64,000 bases of DNA from Hydrangea macrophylla (GCA_033977485.1 CM066991.1:35089850-35153849), one strand, 5' to 3'; shown: positions 45,501-56,982, counted from the first letter of the stretch. Program-made: numbers and translations. Notes: generated by a model from the sequence alone, not told the origin.

Positions 45501-46519
45501 CCAGGCCCTCGCCGCTGTCGCCTCTGCCAGAGCCTTCTCCCTTGCCTCTGCCACTGTTGCGTTGGCCCAAGCAGCCTCTAGGATGGCCTGGGTTGTAGCC
45601 AGCTCGGCTTGAGCAGTACCAAGGCTCAAGGCCAAACCTTTTACCTTGTCCTTCTCTATGGCCAGAGCGGTCCCCCGGGCATCTGAGGTCGCCCGCTCTT
45701 CAGACAAAGCGGCTTCATCATCAGCGGCCCTCCTGGCCAAGGAAGTAGGAAGGACTCAACCCTGGCGGCCATGCATCCAACCTGTAAGAAGTTAAAACTG
45801 ACCGGTCAGTAAACCAGCTAGAGGAACTCCTGGACAGAGAGTTCATATTCGAACACTTGGGGCTACAGACAGATGGACCCCATCAAGAACATCTAACCAT
45901 TTGGGGCCTATTGGACTGGGGTAATCCCAATGTATATTAGGACGTCCTGAATGATTGGATGAAGGGGGATGCGAAAACCAGCCATGAGGATGTCCTCATA
46001 TAGGGTAGTGAGACCCCGCTAGTAGATTTGGGCGCCACCGATACTCACCACCAAGGAGCAGTAGTCAAGAAGGCCATACTTATCCCTAATGCGCCCGAGA
46101 TCTTCAGTACATAAGGTGGACAGGATGAATTCATTGGAGAAGTCTACCTCGGGGTTGGGTTCCCCTGGTGTCTCATCACCTGAACCCCAGGAAACGGAAG
46201 CAACGGGGGCTTCCTGGTATGGCTCACCGTAGGAGAGACGGATCGGGATCCTGCCTTCACTCTGGTGGTCAGATGGGGAAGCGGACGACGGATCTAGGCT
46301 AGTGCCAGGACATCCCGATCGGTATATCTCATCCTCTGATCGGGAAGCAGAATCGAAGCCGGAATGTTCCATTTCTGGCATTCTTATGGTAGGATGGGGA
46401 AGTAGGTCACAGCCTAAGTATGGGTCAGGGACCCCGAGCCTGGTATACAAAGGGGGCAAGGTCACTAACCTAAAAGGTAAAGAGTGAATGGTACTTAACG
46501 TAAGGTGACACTCTCTCAA
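45501..46519 (-). pseudogene. Antisense ORF of Tat copy 2, N-terminal and coiled-coil part (PF04195-like)
   Basis: From the minus strand: 'MEHSGFDSASRSEDEIYRSG' (ATG near 46375), then 'STLCTEDLGRIRDKYGLL' and, after a stop near 46020, 'GLTTLYEDILMAGFRIPLHP'. This parallels copy 1. The downstream exon (45740-45501) encodes the alanine/glutamate coiled coil ('MARRAADDEAALSEERATSD'). The front extends in frame to 46519 as in copy 1. Stops and the LARD insertion at CCAGG disable it. The same antisense gene thus appears twice in the window at different stages of decay, which confirms that it belongs to the element. Confidence 0.7.
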
Positions 46520-47226
46520 GACTACCCCAAAAATTCCCGCTCGGTTCAGCTGCCCTAAGGTGCCTCCTAACTTGAAGAAAGAACAGAACCTAAGGAAGGA
46601 AAAATCCCACTCCCATTCTAACCTAAGTAGGTTCGCTCTCTCCAGCCTTGCTCAGAAAAGAAAAGAAGGTAAAGAGTGAAGAACTGAAGCTGGAAAGGAA
46701 ATACTTATAAAGTTTAGCGCAAAAAAGGGCTTGGGAATCTTGCTCGAGACCTTGCTCGCTCTCAAACTGCTCGGGAATATATCTCTTTGCAGCAAAGATT
46801 TAAAGAAATGAACAAGTATCCTTTATATAGGAACCACGGATGGTTCAAATCAAAACAGATCCAACGGCTCATGCGCTTTCCCGCCCAAAGTGGCTGACAA
46901 TTGTCACCTCGGGCACGCAAAGCGTCGCCTCAAAAGGAGCGTGCATTAAATGCACGACGAGATGGTTCGGTTACCACATAAACGGTCTGGTTACATCCAC
47001 GCTGGCATCATTTGATCCTGACTAGGCCAGTCACAAGCTAACATGTGGTACAAGTAGGACTCAGGCCCACAGGGCCACCGCTCAGTCCATACCCCAGCTG
47101 ATCACCGCGACCGGTCCTACCCCGGGTAAAGTTCCAACCTCTTACCGGACGGTTCCTTAGAAGCAGTCCTAATTTTCAAACTTCATCTGATGGGACATCA
47201 CATCAACTTCAAAAATGGGTGGCAGT
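46520..47226 (+). other. Tat copy 2 region between antisense ORF and 3' LTR
   Basis: Collinear with 7060-7822 of copy 1, ending in the polypurine tract AAAATGGGTGGCAG. By analogy it holds the promoter of the antisense gene. No separate gene. Confidence 0.6.
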
Positions 47227-47728
47227 AGATACGTCCAAAAATATTCTGCTACAGTCAAACTTCCACATCAGGAGCAAAGGACCCAGATTATCTGAAAAGG
47301 GAGCTGGTGGCCCATCGATCCCGAGGTCTTTCGAGTGCAACCGCTCGGTATGCTCGCACAGCCCGAGCATGCCGTGCAGTAGCTCTCCATGAGGTGCAGT
47401 TTGATAGCCAAACCGCGCAACAGCTTCCTAAATCAGTCAAAAGACTAATGGAAAGTGTAAATAGTTTCCTAAGCCATTTAGGAAACCTCCCATGATTTAT
47501 GCTCATCAACTTGTAATTAGATTGGGCTTCCTTATCTATTCAGTTGCCTTTTGCGGGTGGTCTCTTGCACCTATAAAAGGGGCCACTCACCCCCATTAGA
47601 GGGGATCGCATTCTTAACCTAGAGAATAGCAGCACATACTTATACGCATAGACCTGGCCGGTATTACTGGGAGTGCCGCTCAATTATTGGCTCACCAGGC
47701 CCGCCGGTGATCTGCTAGTGAAGCGCAC
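47227..47728 (+). repeat. 3' LTR of Tat copy 2, left portion
   Basis: Continues at 56182-56292 after the Athila-like insert. The expected TG start reads AG here. TATAAAAG is at 47572-47579. Confidence 0.85.
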
Positions 47729-49120
47729 TGATGTTGTCAGAATCAAGATATAAAAGTATTCTTTACTTTTCAAAGGATTTGCAGTGTGGAAGTAAAGTTC
47801 GAACCCACAGAGATTGATTACTACAGCAACTTAATTTTAAAACCTAAGTCTAATTAATTAGGAAAAACGGATTTTGATTTGAATTTAATTAAACTAATAA
47901 CAATAAAAATAAATCTAACTTATGAAAGCAATTAAAAGTTGTTTTAAATAATATTTAAGGGAACCTAGGATTGCAAATCCACCACTAGCTTCATAATAGG
48001 AATATTTATGAATTACTTTAGCTTATTACGTTGGATGAATATGGGGAATTGTAGCTACAAGCCCAATTCCTCCGACAAGAAGATAATCATGGTTCAAGCA
48101 CCAACATAATCCATCTGCGGATAGCACGAATTATCTCACACTAAACTAGGGTTGTGATCTAATCCGTCTAACCTAGGCATGGACTATTCGGATACTTGAT
48201 AGCACGAATCAATAAAGCACCATCACATGTAAACAATCTAAACAAGCACAGCAAGAATAGATCGTTGAGCACATCACAGTCAAAATAGATCTAAGACAAG
48301 AATAAATTCTGAAAGCAATGATTTAATCAATAGTAGTACGATTTATTAATAAAAATCCTCTCAACATGTGACTGTCATCCATACATAATAGACTAAAACA
48401 AAAGCATAAATAAAACCCTATTACTCATCTAGGGCTTCATTGAAACCCTAGATCAATGATCTAGCCGTCCGTAGAAGTAGTAGATAGCAAGAGGTTGATG
48501 GAGGAGGCCATGGAAACCCTTGGTCTTCTTCTTCTTCTCCTTGCTTCCCTCCCTTCAATGGCTGGAAGTATGGTTATAGAATGTGTGTATAATAATTGCC
48601 AACCCTCTAATTGAAGTAAAATAGAGTTTATATAGATTTACAACATGTTTTGGAAGCCTTTACAACTCGAAACAAACTGAAACGCATGTAATTTACAGTC
48701 TGGACGTCGTTTAGCAGTCTCGTTTGCACAGGAGTCTTCAGTATACTGAAATACGCAACTTTGGTTTTTGGGCATATCGCGCGAGCGGGTCGCGCGAGCG
48801 CGACATTTGGCTTTCGCGCGCGCGCGAGCGCGACATTTGGCTTTCGCGCGCGCGGATCGCGCGAGCGAGTTAGTGGGGGTCTCGCGCGAGCGGATCGCGC
48901 GCGCGGTTTCTGGATTCTCGCGCCCGCGGACCGCGCGCGCGACTTGTATTTTTCAGCTTCTTTCTTTCTGACTTTTCACCCTGTTTAGCCTTGTTTAGAT
49001 GATTTCTTCCAAAACCTATCAGAAACTAGAAAACGAAGTAAAAATATACAAAAACAGAATAAAAAGGTACTAACAAATGCTCGTTAAAGCGTATAAATAG
49101 GATTAGTTCTCTCCCGATCA
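47729..49120 (-). repeat. Athila-like 3' LTR (left copy)
   Basis: 1392 bases, 68 longer than its partner because of extra GCGCGAGCG-type sequence at 48775-48943, where a 'gcgcgacatttggctttcgc' unit is duplicated. Confidence 0.95.
48775..48943. repeat. CpG-dense TCGCGCGAGCG cluster in the LTR
   Basis: Alternating 'gcgcgagcgg(g/a)tcgcgcg' words in an otherwise AT-rich LTR. The shorter version in the other LTR is at 55900-56000. Similar words recur in the internal region at 51314-51352 and 51409-51562. Confidence 0.9.
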
Positions 49121-51357
49121 CACCCCCAAACCTACATTTTGCTAGTCCTCGAGCAAAACTACAATAAAAACTACTAATAAAAAATCTATTCCATTTTCGT
49201 ATGGATCACGATTGCATTTAGCGTATGCAACAAGCCTTTTAAACCCCTAGGTGTCCCTAGTCGGACGAGTGAAGTCTCGTGAGGGTTCTCGTCAACAAGT
49301 TACCCACAACCATTTTTATTAACTTAAAATTTTAAAAACTTTTATTAAAACGAAAAATAAAACAATCAATACTCCTTATTATACAACAAAGATTCGAAAT
49401 AGAATAACGAACATAAAGAAACGGAATCAAACGTCTACATACATCATGAAAAACACTCTCAAGCACATGCATCGTGTAAATCAATAGAGTTTCTCATAAA
49501 ATTGCACGTGTGTGATATGGTAGTCAAATGAACACGCGCATGTCATTAACTTGGAATATAACTCGGATGACCATCTAACTATGTCTTGACTACGAATCTC
49601 ACAATGTCAATTACACTCTCAAATGAAACACTCAGAAACAGGTGTAATTTTTCTAATATATGGGAGCAAAGGAAATATATTTTCAAAACAAGAAATGCTC
49701 ACATATGACTCGAAAAAGACGCATGACACGAAAAACAGTAGTCTCATGGATAAGATGCCAATAATCAAGAGAAATTAATCATTACCATATTTTAATCCCT
49801 CTCCCATCGTTTTCATATCCAAACCATGTTTCCTAGGATCAAATAGGACTTTTCAAAGGTTGTATTGTAGCTCAGACAATGGAAACTGATAGAAAGGATT
49901 TGTTAGGTAGTTTTAGAATGGCATTGTAAGGCATGTACGATTTCTTTCATTCATCTCTTCTACCAACTTTCATCATTTCATTCTCTTCTTTTCATTCCTT
50001 TCAATTTTTTATCCTTCTATTTCTTTTTCTTTTTCTTTTTTTTTTCAACCTTTTTCCTCTTTATTTTTTTTCAATCTTTTCTTTTCCTTTTCGTTGCTCT
50101 TGAAACAAATATTCATTGAATACCAAGGCAACCACCCCAAACATCATCTTATCTTCTTTTTCTTCTTCTTCTCAATCACACATCGCCTTAACAACACTAA
50201 AAGGTGACGAATCTTTCAGTGGTGAACTCCAAGTTGGTCAAGTTGGAGCAAAAACAAGGATAATGGTAATTTAAGAAAGAAATGGCATTTCAATGGCTCA
50301 AAGGGCGAACTAAGGAAATTTTTCATTTATTGGTCATAAACAAAGAGGGCCTATAATCATGTCCTATGGTTATATGGTTTTTCAGTGTTTACAATGGAAG
50401 ATTATTTAGCATGGTAACAAATATTTTAACTTGACTATCAACCAAAACAAGAATACTGAGACTAATCAACAAGTAGATGCGCTATTTCAATGAAATTCGA
50501 CAAACACAATATGTATTTATAACCCTCTAAATAGAAAAGATAGGCTTAAAAGCTCACCGGGTCTAGTCTCCACCATATGTTATCTAGAAATCCGAATCAT
50601 ATTATAGTTCACAACCAACATGTATTCCAACGACTACGTGCAGTGCATAAGTTTATGTGCAATTCTATGATATAAAACTACGATTCAAATAATACATAAC
50701 CTAAAACGTTTCATCATAACTTTAGCAAACATTTAATCACATATTCTCTTGTTTATCATTCTATAACAAATCACATTACATAACAAGAAGTATCGACTAA
50801 AATTGCAAAAATGTCAGTAATATCGTTTATTTAAACACACTTATTGAAAATTGTAAAATTTTAGTGCATAATGGCGTGCATGTGTGTGCATACCCCCAAA
50901 CCTAAACCTTTCATTGTCCCCAATGAAACAATAAAACCAAAGAAAGGAGAGTACATAAGAAAAGAACGATAATACCTCGATCTGGACAAGCATAGAGCAG
51001 GTGAACACACAAGCATGTGACAATAAAGTTCAATGTTACCTGTTACTATTCGCTAAACGAAAAGAAACTAACAAAAATATTAAAAGTAAATGAAATCTAA
51101 ATACAAAATATAAATCGATAAACTAATCAAAACTAAATTAAACTAGCAAAAGAAAAAGAAATAAAACGAAAAAGTATAAATGTAATAAAGAAAACAACGA
51201 CCAAATTGAACTAAACTGAAACAAATAAACAAAACAGAAACAAAAACATAATCAGAACAAGTATGGGGGAAAGATACAGAAAATAAAAGAGAAAAAACAG
51301 AAATTGGGGAAATCGCGCGAGCGGTCCGCGCGAGCGGCCGTCGCGCACGCGAATTCC

Positions 51358-51390
<33 letters not shown>

Positions 51391-51772
51391 TTTTTTATTA
51401 TTAATCAATCTCGCGCGAGCGAGGTACCTCGCGCCCGCGAGATCAGGCGCGAGGAGATCCTGAGGCCTCATAAAAAGAAAACAAAGGAAAAAACACTAAG
51501 GGGCAATCTCGCGCCAGCGGGCCGCGCGAGCGACGTCTCGCGCGAGCGGGCCGCGCGCGCGAGTTTGGTGTTTTCCATTTTGTAACTAAAATTATGTGTA
51601 TATTATTAAAATACATTAATTCTAACCCCCAAACCTATCCAGAATATCTAAAACAGACACAAACAGACCCAAAAACGACCAAAAATAAAAGGAACGGACA
51701 ACATAAAGCTTGGGTTGCCTCCCAAGAAGTGCTAACTTTTATGTCTTTAGCTAGACCTTTCTAGCATAAGAC
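49121..51772 (-). other. Athila-like element: 3' untranslated region, no polymerase
   Basis: Three copies of the polypurine-type 'acccccaaacc' (49121, 50892 and 51627). A T run at 51362-51389 is flanked by GCGCGAGCG clusters, and 'cacttcttgggaggcaaccc' (minus strand, near 51710-51735) lies just past the stop codon. No frame resembles RT, RNase H or integrase. Confidence 0.8.
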
Positions 51773-54367
51773 TCATGGAGGCCGTAAATCGGACTGTGAA
51801 CCCTTTAAAATGTCAGGAAGAGCCCGATGGTACGCAGAAATAACATCGCTTTGAATTAAATCGATTAACGGTTTGTCATTATGTTCGAATCGATTTCTTA
51901 CCTTTCGAGTAGAGTCCGCATTAGGGTCCACGGGATTAGGATTCATCCACTCATCATCGTCCGCTATATCGTTTTTGTTACTCACGTTTATTTCTTTGGT
52001 AGGCGCAATATTCCGTGTTACCTCACCTTCCACCTCACATAGGGAATCGTCGTTTTTAAGAGGTTGATCCATAGCGTTAAAAACGTTCAATTTTAAATTC
52101 ATGTTCCCAAATGACACTTTCATTACCCCCGTCCGACAATTAACACGTGCGTTAGCAGTTGCTAAGAATGGACGGCCTAGAATGACAGGAGTGTGTTTCC
52201 TAACATCTAGCACGGGTTCAGTGTCAAGGACCATGAAGTCGACAGGATAATAGCATTTATCAACTTTAACCAAGACGTCCTCGACGATTCCTCTAGGAAT
52301 TTTAATAGAACGATCCGCTAATTGTATAGTAGCGGCCGTAGGTTTCAGTTCACCTAGTCCTAATTGTTGATAGACGTGATAAGGTATGAGATTAACACTA
52401 GCTCCTAAGTCAAGGAGAGCCCTATGAATGATAGTGTCACCTATGACACATGAAATCGTAGGCGTACCTGGATCTTTATATTTTGGAGGAGCGTGTTGGA
52501 ATATAGAACTTACTTTTTCCGTGAGGAAGACCTTTTTAGGAGTATGACTCCGTATTTTGCGCTTTTGAGTACAAAGATCTTTTAAACATTTAGCATAAGC
52601 GGGAATTTGCTTAATTGCATCGAGGAAAGGAATATTTATTTTAACTTGTTTGAACACCTCGAGTATATCCTCAACCTTAGACCCTTTCTTAGGTAAATGT
52701 GACGGTCCCTCAACGTTTGGTGGATATGGCATTCTTGGAATATAGTTTGTTGGGGCCGGTTCATTTTCTTTTCTACTTTTACTCTCCTCACCCTCCTTAT
52801 TCAAATTTATATTTTTATTTTTCTCACCCCCATCCGGAATTACAACCACTTCCTCATCTCGAATAGTCGTCCTAGTCGAAACAGCATTCACGCTCTCACT
52901 CACACTTCCCACTGCATATTGCCCCTTAGGTTGCTGAGTAGGTTGACTGGGCAACTTACTCTCAGTCAAACGGTTTAATGTATTAACTACTTGTCCCATT
53001 TGGGATTCGAGCTTTGCGATAGACTGAGTGTGAGAGTGCACTAATTGAATTACTGACCCAAAATTTTCAAGTGAGGCCAGCACCTTTTCTTCAAACGCAT
53101 TATTACGTGGAGGCAGAGGAGGAGGTTGTTGGTATTGACCTTGTTGATATTGGGGTCGGTATGTACTAGGAAAATTATTCGACCTAGGAGTATAATTATT
53201 TTGTGGGAATTGTTGCATAGAATTAACGTGTTGTTCCACAAATTCCGGATATTGAGATGCAGAAGGACATGCAAAGATATTATGGGACGGTTCAGAACAT
53301 AATGCACATACTTCTAAAGAGGGTGGATTAGACGTTTTGTTCATTTGCATAAGTCGGTCAAGTTTTCTATTTAATTCTTGTATTTGAATTGATTGACTTG
53401 ACTCAACTGTCACCTCTCGCTTAGGTTGAAGGTACCCCTCAGAACGTACCGACACAGCCTGATGCATCGAATTCTCGCTTAGTGTTTCAAATATTTTCCA
53501 GGCCTCGTCGGCGCTTTTGTGTAGGAAAGTTCCCGCACAAACGGCATCGACGGTATTCCTAACAGAGGGAATAAGCCCCTCATAGAAGACTTGAACCAAT
53601 TGCCACTTGGGCACCTGATGATGTGGACACGAACGTAATAATTCTTTAAATTTTTCCCACGTGTCATAAAGTGATTCCCCATCTTGCATTACAAAATTAG
53701 TTATATCTTTTCTTATCTTATTTGTACGCATAATAGGGAAAAACTTTTGTAAAAAGGCGGTGTGTAAAGCTTCCCATGTTTTTATTGTGTTTGGCTCCAA
53801 AGATTGAAGCCAATACTTCGCTTTGTCTCTTAAGGAGAATGGGAAGAGCCGCAATTTTAATTCATCATTATTTAGGTGTTGTATTTTCAAAGTAGAGCAT
53901 ATATCCTGAAAATCCCCTAAGTGTTGGTAAGGGTCTTCATTTAGACGGCCATGGAAGGAAGGTAGTAGCGAGATGGTAGACGACTTTATCTCAAAGTGAG
54001 ATGCCGTCGCCTCCGGTAATTCGATACCAGCTTGTGGCGTGTAAGTAGTAGGAATAAAATAATTTATAAGTGGAGGTGGTGGCGGTATATTAAGATTATT
54101 CATATTAGCTCCATCATTTTGATTGTTATTGTTATTTCCTCCGTCAGCCATTTTAATCGGTTTAATTTGAAAAGTTCGAGTTTTCCTTAACCGTTCACGA
54201 GTACTCTGAATTTCGGCCTCAAACAACGACGACGGAATCGGAATTGATTCGTCGTCTTGCAACCTAGCTCTAGAAGCTTGGGTTGTGGACTTACTAGTTC
54301 TTAAGGTACGTTCAAGTTCAAGATCGAAAGATTTTAAATCTGGTTTATTTGAACGTGTACCTAACAT
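51773..54367 (-). CDS. Gag-protease polyprotein of an Athila-like element
   Basis: 864 residues, uninterrupted. Residues 1-100 are basic and then asparagine/proline-rich, with an alternative start at Met73 ('MADGGNNN', the usual gag beginning). Residues about 150-295 form the Retrotrans_gag capsid region ('DKAKYWLQSLEP', 'WEKFKELLRSCPHH', 'FYEGLIPSVRNTVDA'). A CCHC knuckle C-x2-C-x4-H-x4-C is at 354-367. A proline/glutamine linker and a coiled segment (about 425-465) follow. The retropepsin domain covers about 635-745, with active-site DLGAS at 653-657, where most families have DTGA/DSGA (DLGA is usual in Athila), and the second motif ILGRPFLA at 729-736. It ends 'DILKGSQSDLRPP' where a polymerase would normally continue. 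It should assemble virus-like particles in the cytoplasm. An intact ORF next to near-identical LTRs suggests recent activity. Confidence 0.92.
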   Translation of the reverse strand: MLGTRSNKPDLKSFDLELERTLRTSKSTTQASRARLQDDESIPIPSSLFEAEIQSTRERLRKTRTFQIKPIKMADGGNNNNNQNDGANMNNLNIPPPPPLINYFIPTTYTPQAGIELPEATASHFEIKSSTISLLPSFHGRLNEDPYQHLGDFQDICSTLKIQHLNNDELKLRLFPFSLRDKAKYWLQSLEPNTIKTWEALHTAFLQKFFPIMRTNKIRKDITNFVMQDGESLYDTWEKFKELLRSCPHHQVPKWQLVQVFYEGLIPSVRNTVDAVCAGTFLHKSADEAWKIFETLSENSMHQAVSVRSEGYLQPKREVTVESSQSIQIQELNRKLDRLMQMNKTSNPPSLEVCALCSEPSHNIFACPSASQYPEFVEQHVNSMQQFPQNNYTPRSNNFPSTYRPQYQQGQYQQPPPLPPRNNAFEEKVLASLENFGSVIQLVHSHTQSIAKLESQMGQVVNTLNRLTESKLPSQPTQQPKGQYAVGSVSESVNAVSTRTTIRDEEVVVIPDGGEKNKNINLNKEGEESKSRKENEPAPTNYIPRMPYPPNVEGPSHLPKKGSKVEDILEVFKQVKINIPFLDAIKQIPAYAKCLKDLCTQKRKIRSHTPKKVFLTEKVSSIFQHAPPKYKDPGTPTISCVIGDTIIHRALLDLGASVNLIPYHVYQQLGLGELKPTAATIQLADRSIKIPRGIVEDVLVKVDKCYYPVDFMVLDTEPVLDVRKHTPVILGRPFLATANARVNCRTGVMKVSFGNMNLKLNVFNAMDQPLKNDDSLCEVEGEVTRNIAPTKEINVSNKNDIADDDEWMNPNPVDPNADSTRKVRNRFEHNDKPLIDLIQSDVISAYHRALPDILKGSQSDLRPP

Positions 54368-54852
54368 AAACTAAAACAAAGAAAAAGAAACTAAAAACAA
54401 AAACCGACTCAACAAAAGAAAAACAAATAGCAAGCAATCACGCAACTAAGATAACAAGCACTCAACTACTATGATGCATGCAAATTATCCTGTAATGCAA
54501 TGACCGCGTCAAGCCCAGCGCCCCGGGTTTCCTAGCTAATGCAGTGCAATTAACCTTAAACTAATGCAAATAGTGCGTCACAGCGCCCTGACTTACAGCG
54601 GTTTAAAGCGAATTCCAAAGGAAGCAATTTATTTAATTTTTATTTATTTTATTTTTGCGTAAGCTCCTTTGATGTAATTAGCTGCTCCACTCGGAAACGT
54701 TGACTACAAAATAATAAAAAAAACAAGTTAGTAACTAAAAACAAAAACAGAAAATAAGAAAAATAAAAACTAATCTAATATTTACGAATTAACTAAACTA
54801 CGATTATAAAACTAAGAGTAGTAATGCAATCCCCGGCAACGGCACCAAAAAT
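54368..54852 (-). promoter_or_regulatory. Athila-like 5' leader and primer-binding site
   Basis: TGGTGCCGTTGCCGGGGAT on the minus strand at 54847-54829 matches the tRNA-Asp 3' end with one mismatch at the CCA-proximal side. The leader to the ATG is AT-rich. Confidence 0.8.
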
Positions 54853-56176
54853 TGATGTCGTCAAAATCAAGATATAAAAGTATTCTTTACTTTTCAAAGG
54901 ATTTGCAGTGTGGAAGTAAAGGTCGAACCCACAGAGATTGATTACTACAGCAACTTAATTTTAAAACCTAAGTCTAATTAATTAGGAAAAACGGATTTTG
55001 ATTTGAATTTAATTAAACTAATAACAATAAAAATAAATCTAACTTATGAAAGCAATTAAAAGTTGTTTTAAATAATATTTAAGGGAACCTAGGATTGCAA
55101 ATCCACCACTAGCTTCATAATAGGAATATTTATGAATTACTTTAGCTTATTACGTTGGATGAATATGGGGAATTGTAGCTACAAGCCCAATTCCTCCGAC
55201 AAGAAGATAATCATGGTTCAAGCACCAACATAATCCATCTGCGGATAGCACGAATTATCTCACACTAAACTAGGGTTGTGATCTAATCCGTCTAACCTAG
55301 GCATGGACTATTCGGATACTTGATAGCACGAATCAATAAAGCACCATCACATGTAAACAATCTAAACAAGCACAGCAAGAATAGATCGTTGAGCACATCA
55401 CAGTCAAAATAGATCTAAGACAAGAATAAATTCTGAAAGCAATGATTTAATCAATAGTAGTACGATTTATTAATAAAAATCCTCTCAACATATGACTGTC
55501 ATCCATACATAATAGACTAAAACAAAAGCATAAATAAAACCCTATTACTCATCTAGGGCTTCATTGAAACCCTAGATCAATGATCTAGCCGTCCGTAGAA
55601 GTAGTAGATAGCAAGAGGTTGATGGAGGAGGCCATGGAAACCCTTGGTCTTCTTCTTCTTCTCCTTGCTTCCCTCCCTTCAATGGCTGGAAGTATGGTTG
55701 TAGAATGTGTGTATAATAATTGCCAACCCTCTAATTGAAGTAAAATAGAGTTTATATAGATTTACAACATGTTTTGGAAGCCTTTACAACTCGAAACAAA
55801 CTGAAACGCATGTAATTTACAGTCTGGACGTCGTTTAGCAGTCTCGTTTGCACAGGAGTCTTCAGTATACTGAAATACGCAACTTTGGTTTTTGGGCATA
55901 TCGCGCGAGCGGGTCGCGCGAGCGCGACATTTGGCTTTCGCGCGAGCGGATCGCGCGCGCGATTTCTGGATTCTCGCGCCCGCGGACCGCGCGCGCGACT
56001 TGCATTTTTCAGCTTCTTTCTTTCTGACTTTTCACCCTGTTTAGCCTGGTTTAGATGATTTCTTCCAAAACCTGTCAGAAACTAGAAAACGAAGTAAAAA
56101 TATACAAAAACAGAATAAAAAGGTACTAACAAATGCTCGTTAAAGCGTATAAATAGGATTAGTTCTCTCCCGATCA
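54853..56176 (-). repeat. Athila-like 5' LTR (right copy)
   Basis: 1324 bases. By eye it differs from the left copy by about ten substitutions apart from the CpG-cluster indels. A minus-strand TATATAAA at 55752-55759 is a plausible TATA box. Confidence 0.95.
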
Positions 56177-56181
56177 CGCAC

Positions 56182-56292
56182 TAACGCACCCGTTGACATG
56201 GGTTACCTTATTAATGGGCCCAAACCACATACAATTGATTGTGTCACCATATCTCTCTTCTAAATCTCTCTTGCCAATTTTCGGCATCATCA
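56182..56292 (+). repeat. 3' LTR of Tat copy 2, right portion
   Basis: Completes the LTR from 47227-47728, collinear with 8330-8440 of copy 1, ending GGCATCATCA. Confidence 0.9.
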
Positions 56293-56315
56293 GCAAATAT
56301 TTTCCGAGCTTTATC
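56293..56315 (+). pseudogene. NPSN11: NPSN11-like exon 1, 3' part
   Basis: After the target duplicate GCAAA the DNA encodes '(D/N)IFRALS', which completes 'GQIADIFRALS' with the part before the Tat element. The intron donor expected at 56316 is AT instead of GT (ATAAAAG), a G-to-A change that would block splicing. Confidence 0.85.
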
Positions 56316-56441
56316 ATAAAAGTTTTCAGAAAATGTTCATAATTTTCGGTTTATTAGCATCCATTTTGATATATATACACATTATTTGGTATGCTCAGTA
56401 CGACAACTTTGATAGGATGATGTAATTTTGTTGCATTCCAG

Positions 56442-56534
56442 AAATGGGTTTCAGAAATTGGAGAAGATTAAGGGCTCAAACAGCCAGAGTAGGCAGTTGG
56501 AAGAGCTCACAAAGAAGATGAGGGACTGTAAGAG
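56442..56534 (+). pseudogene. NPSN11: NPSN11-like exon 2
   Basis: After acceptor GCATTCCAG the frame reads 'NGFQKLEKIKGSNSQSRQ' and 'LEELTKKMRDCK', matching the NPSN N-terminal helix ('NGFQKLEKIKD.NRQSRQLEELT.KMR.CK'). The expected donor is GTACAT at 56535; a better GTAAGA lies at 56528. The joining phase to exon 3 depends on which is used. Confidence 0.85.
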
Positions 56535-56982
56535 GTACATTGATTATTAGTTTGCATTTGCAGTTGTCTTGAGTTAAAATGTTGAATATGGTTATGTGTT
56601 GAAAGTTATATAGTCAACTTGGCCTTCCAAGTTCAAGTTCCCATGGACTTTTCAGTTGCATTTGATCTATAGGTGTGGTGTACTGCATCGATATGTTTTA
56701 AATTAAATTGGGGCTAACCTGGCACAACGAAATTGATAAGAAAAAGTAACAATCAATGTTTTGTTTTTTTTATCTTCTTATTTTCTTTGAGTCATTTGGT
56801 GAATTGACTATGACGGAAGAACAACATACTAAAGAACTTCTGGGTGCATATAATCCCTTCACCATCAGAACAGAGAATGAGATGATTTCTAAATTGTGTT
56901 AAAAGTAACTTGATTTACCGTTGGTATAATTTCTTACCTATGAAGCATGGAGTCTTCGAAAAGGTCGTTGCACCCGCACTTA

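Larger units (their letters stand above)
47729..56176 (-). mobile_element. Athila-like gag-protease-only LTR retrotransposon (TR-GAG type)
   Basis: LTRs at 47729-49120 and 54853-56176 have TG/CA ends. Target duplication CGCAC is exact (47724-47728, 56177-56181). Primer-binding site on the minus strand next to the right LTR reads TGGTGCCGTTGCCGGGGAT (54829-54847), complementary to tRNA-Asp as in Athila/Tat. The polypurine tract AGGTTTGGGGGTG adjoins the left LTR (49121-49133). A single 864-codon gag-protease ORF is followed by 2.6 kb without RT, RNase H or integrase. Everything needed in cis is intact and the LTRs are nearly identical, so it is a young element that must use another element's polymerase. 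Terminal-repeat elements with only GAG have been described in coffee and other plants. Confidence 0.92.
27532..56292 (+). mobile_element. Tat/Retand Ty3-gypsy retrotransposon, copy 2, interrupted by two further elements
   Basis: The left border is TGATAC (27532) and the right border CATCA (56292), flanked by GCAGA (27527-27531) and GCAAA (56293-56297). The latter is the 5-base target duplication with one G-to-A change. Order: truncated 5' LTR, an internal deletion that joins the LTR to the middle of reverse transcriptase, RNase H, the extra Tat-type RNase H, integrase, spacer repeats, antisense ORF and 3' LTR. A 13.9 kb LARD (31605-45500) sits in the antisense ORF and an Athila-like element (47729-56176) in the 3' LTR. 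Without these the element is about 6.4 kb. It lies within NPSN exon 1. Confidence 0.85.

Noticed and set aside
48761..48988. Two overlapping Arg/Ala-rich ORFs
   Set aside because: Translations of the GCGCGAGCG cluster; not conserved in the shorter LTR copy.
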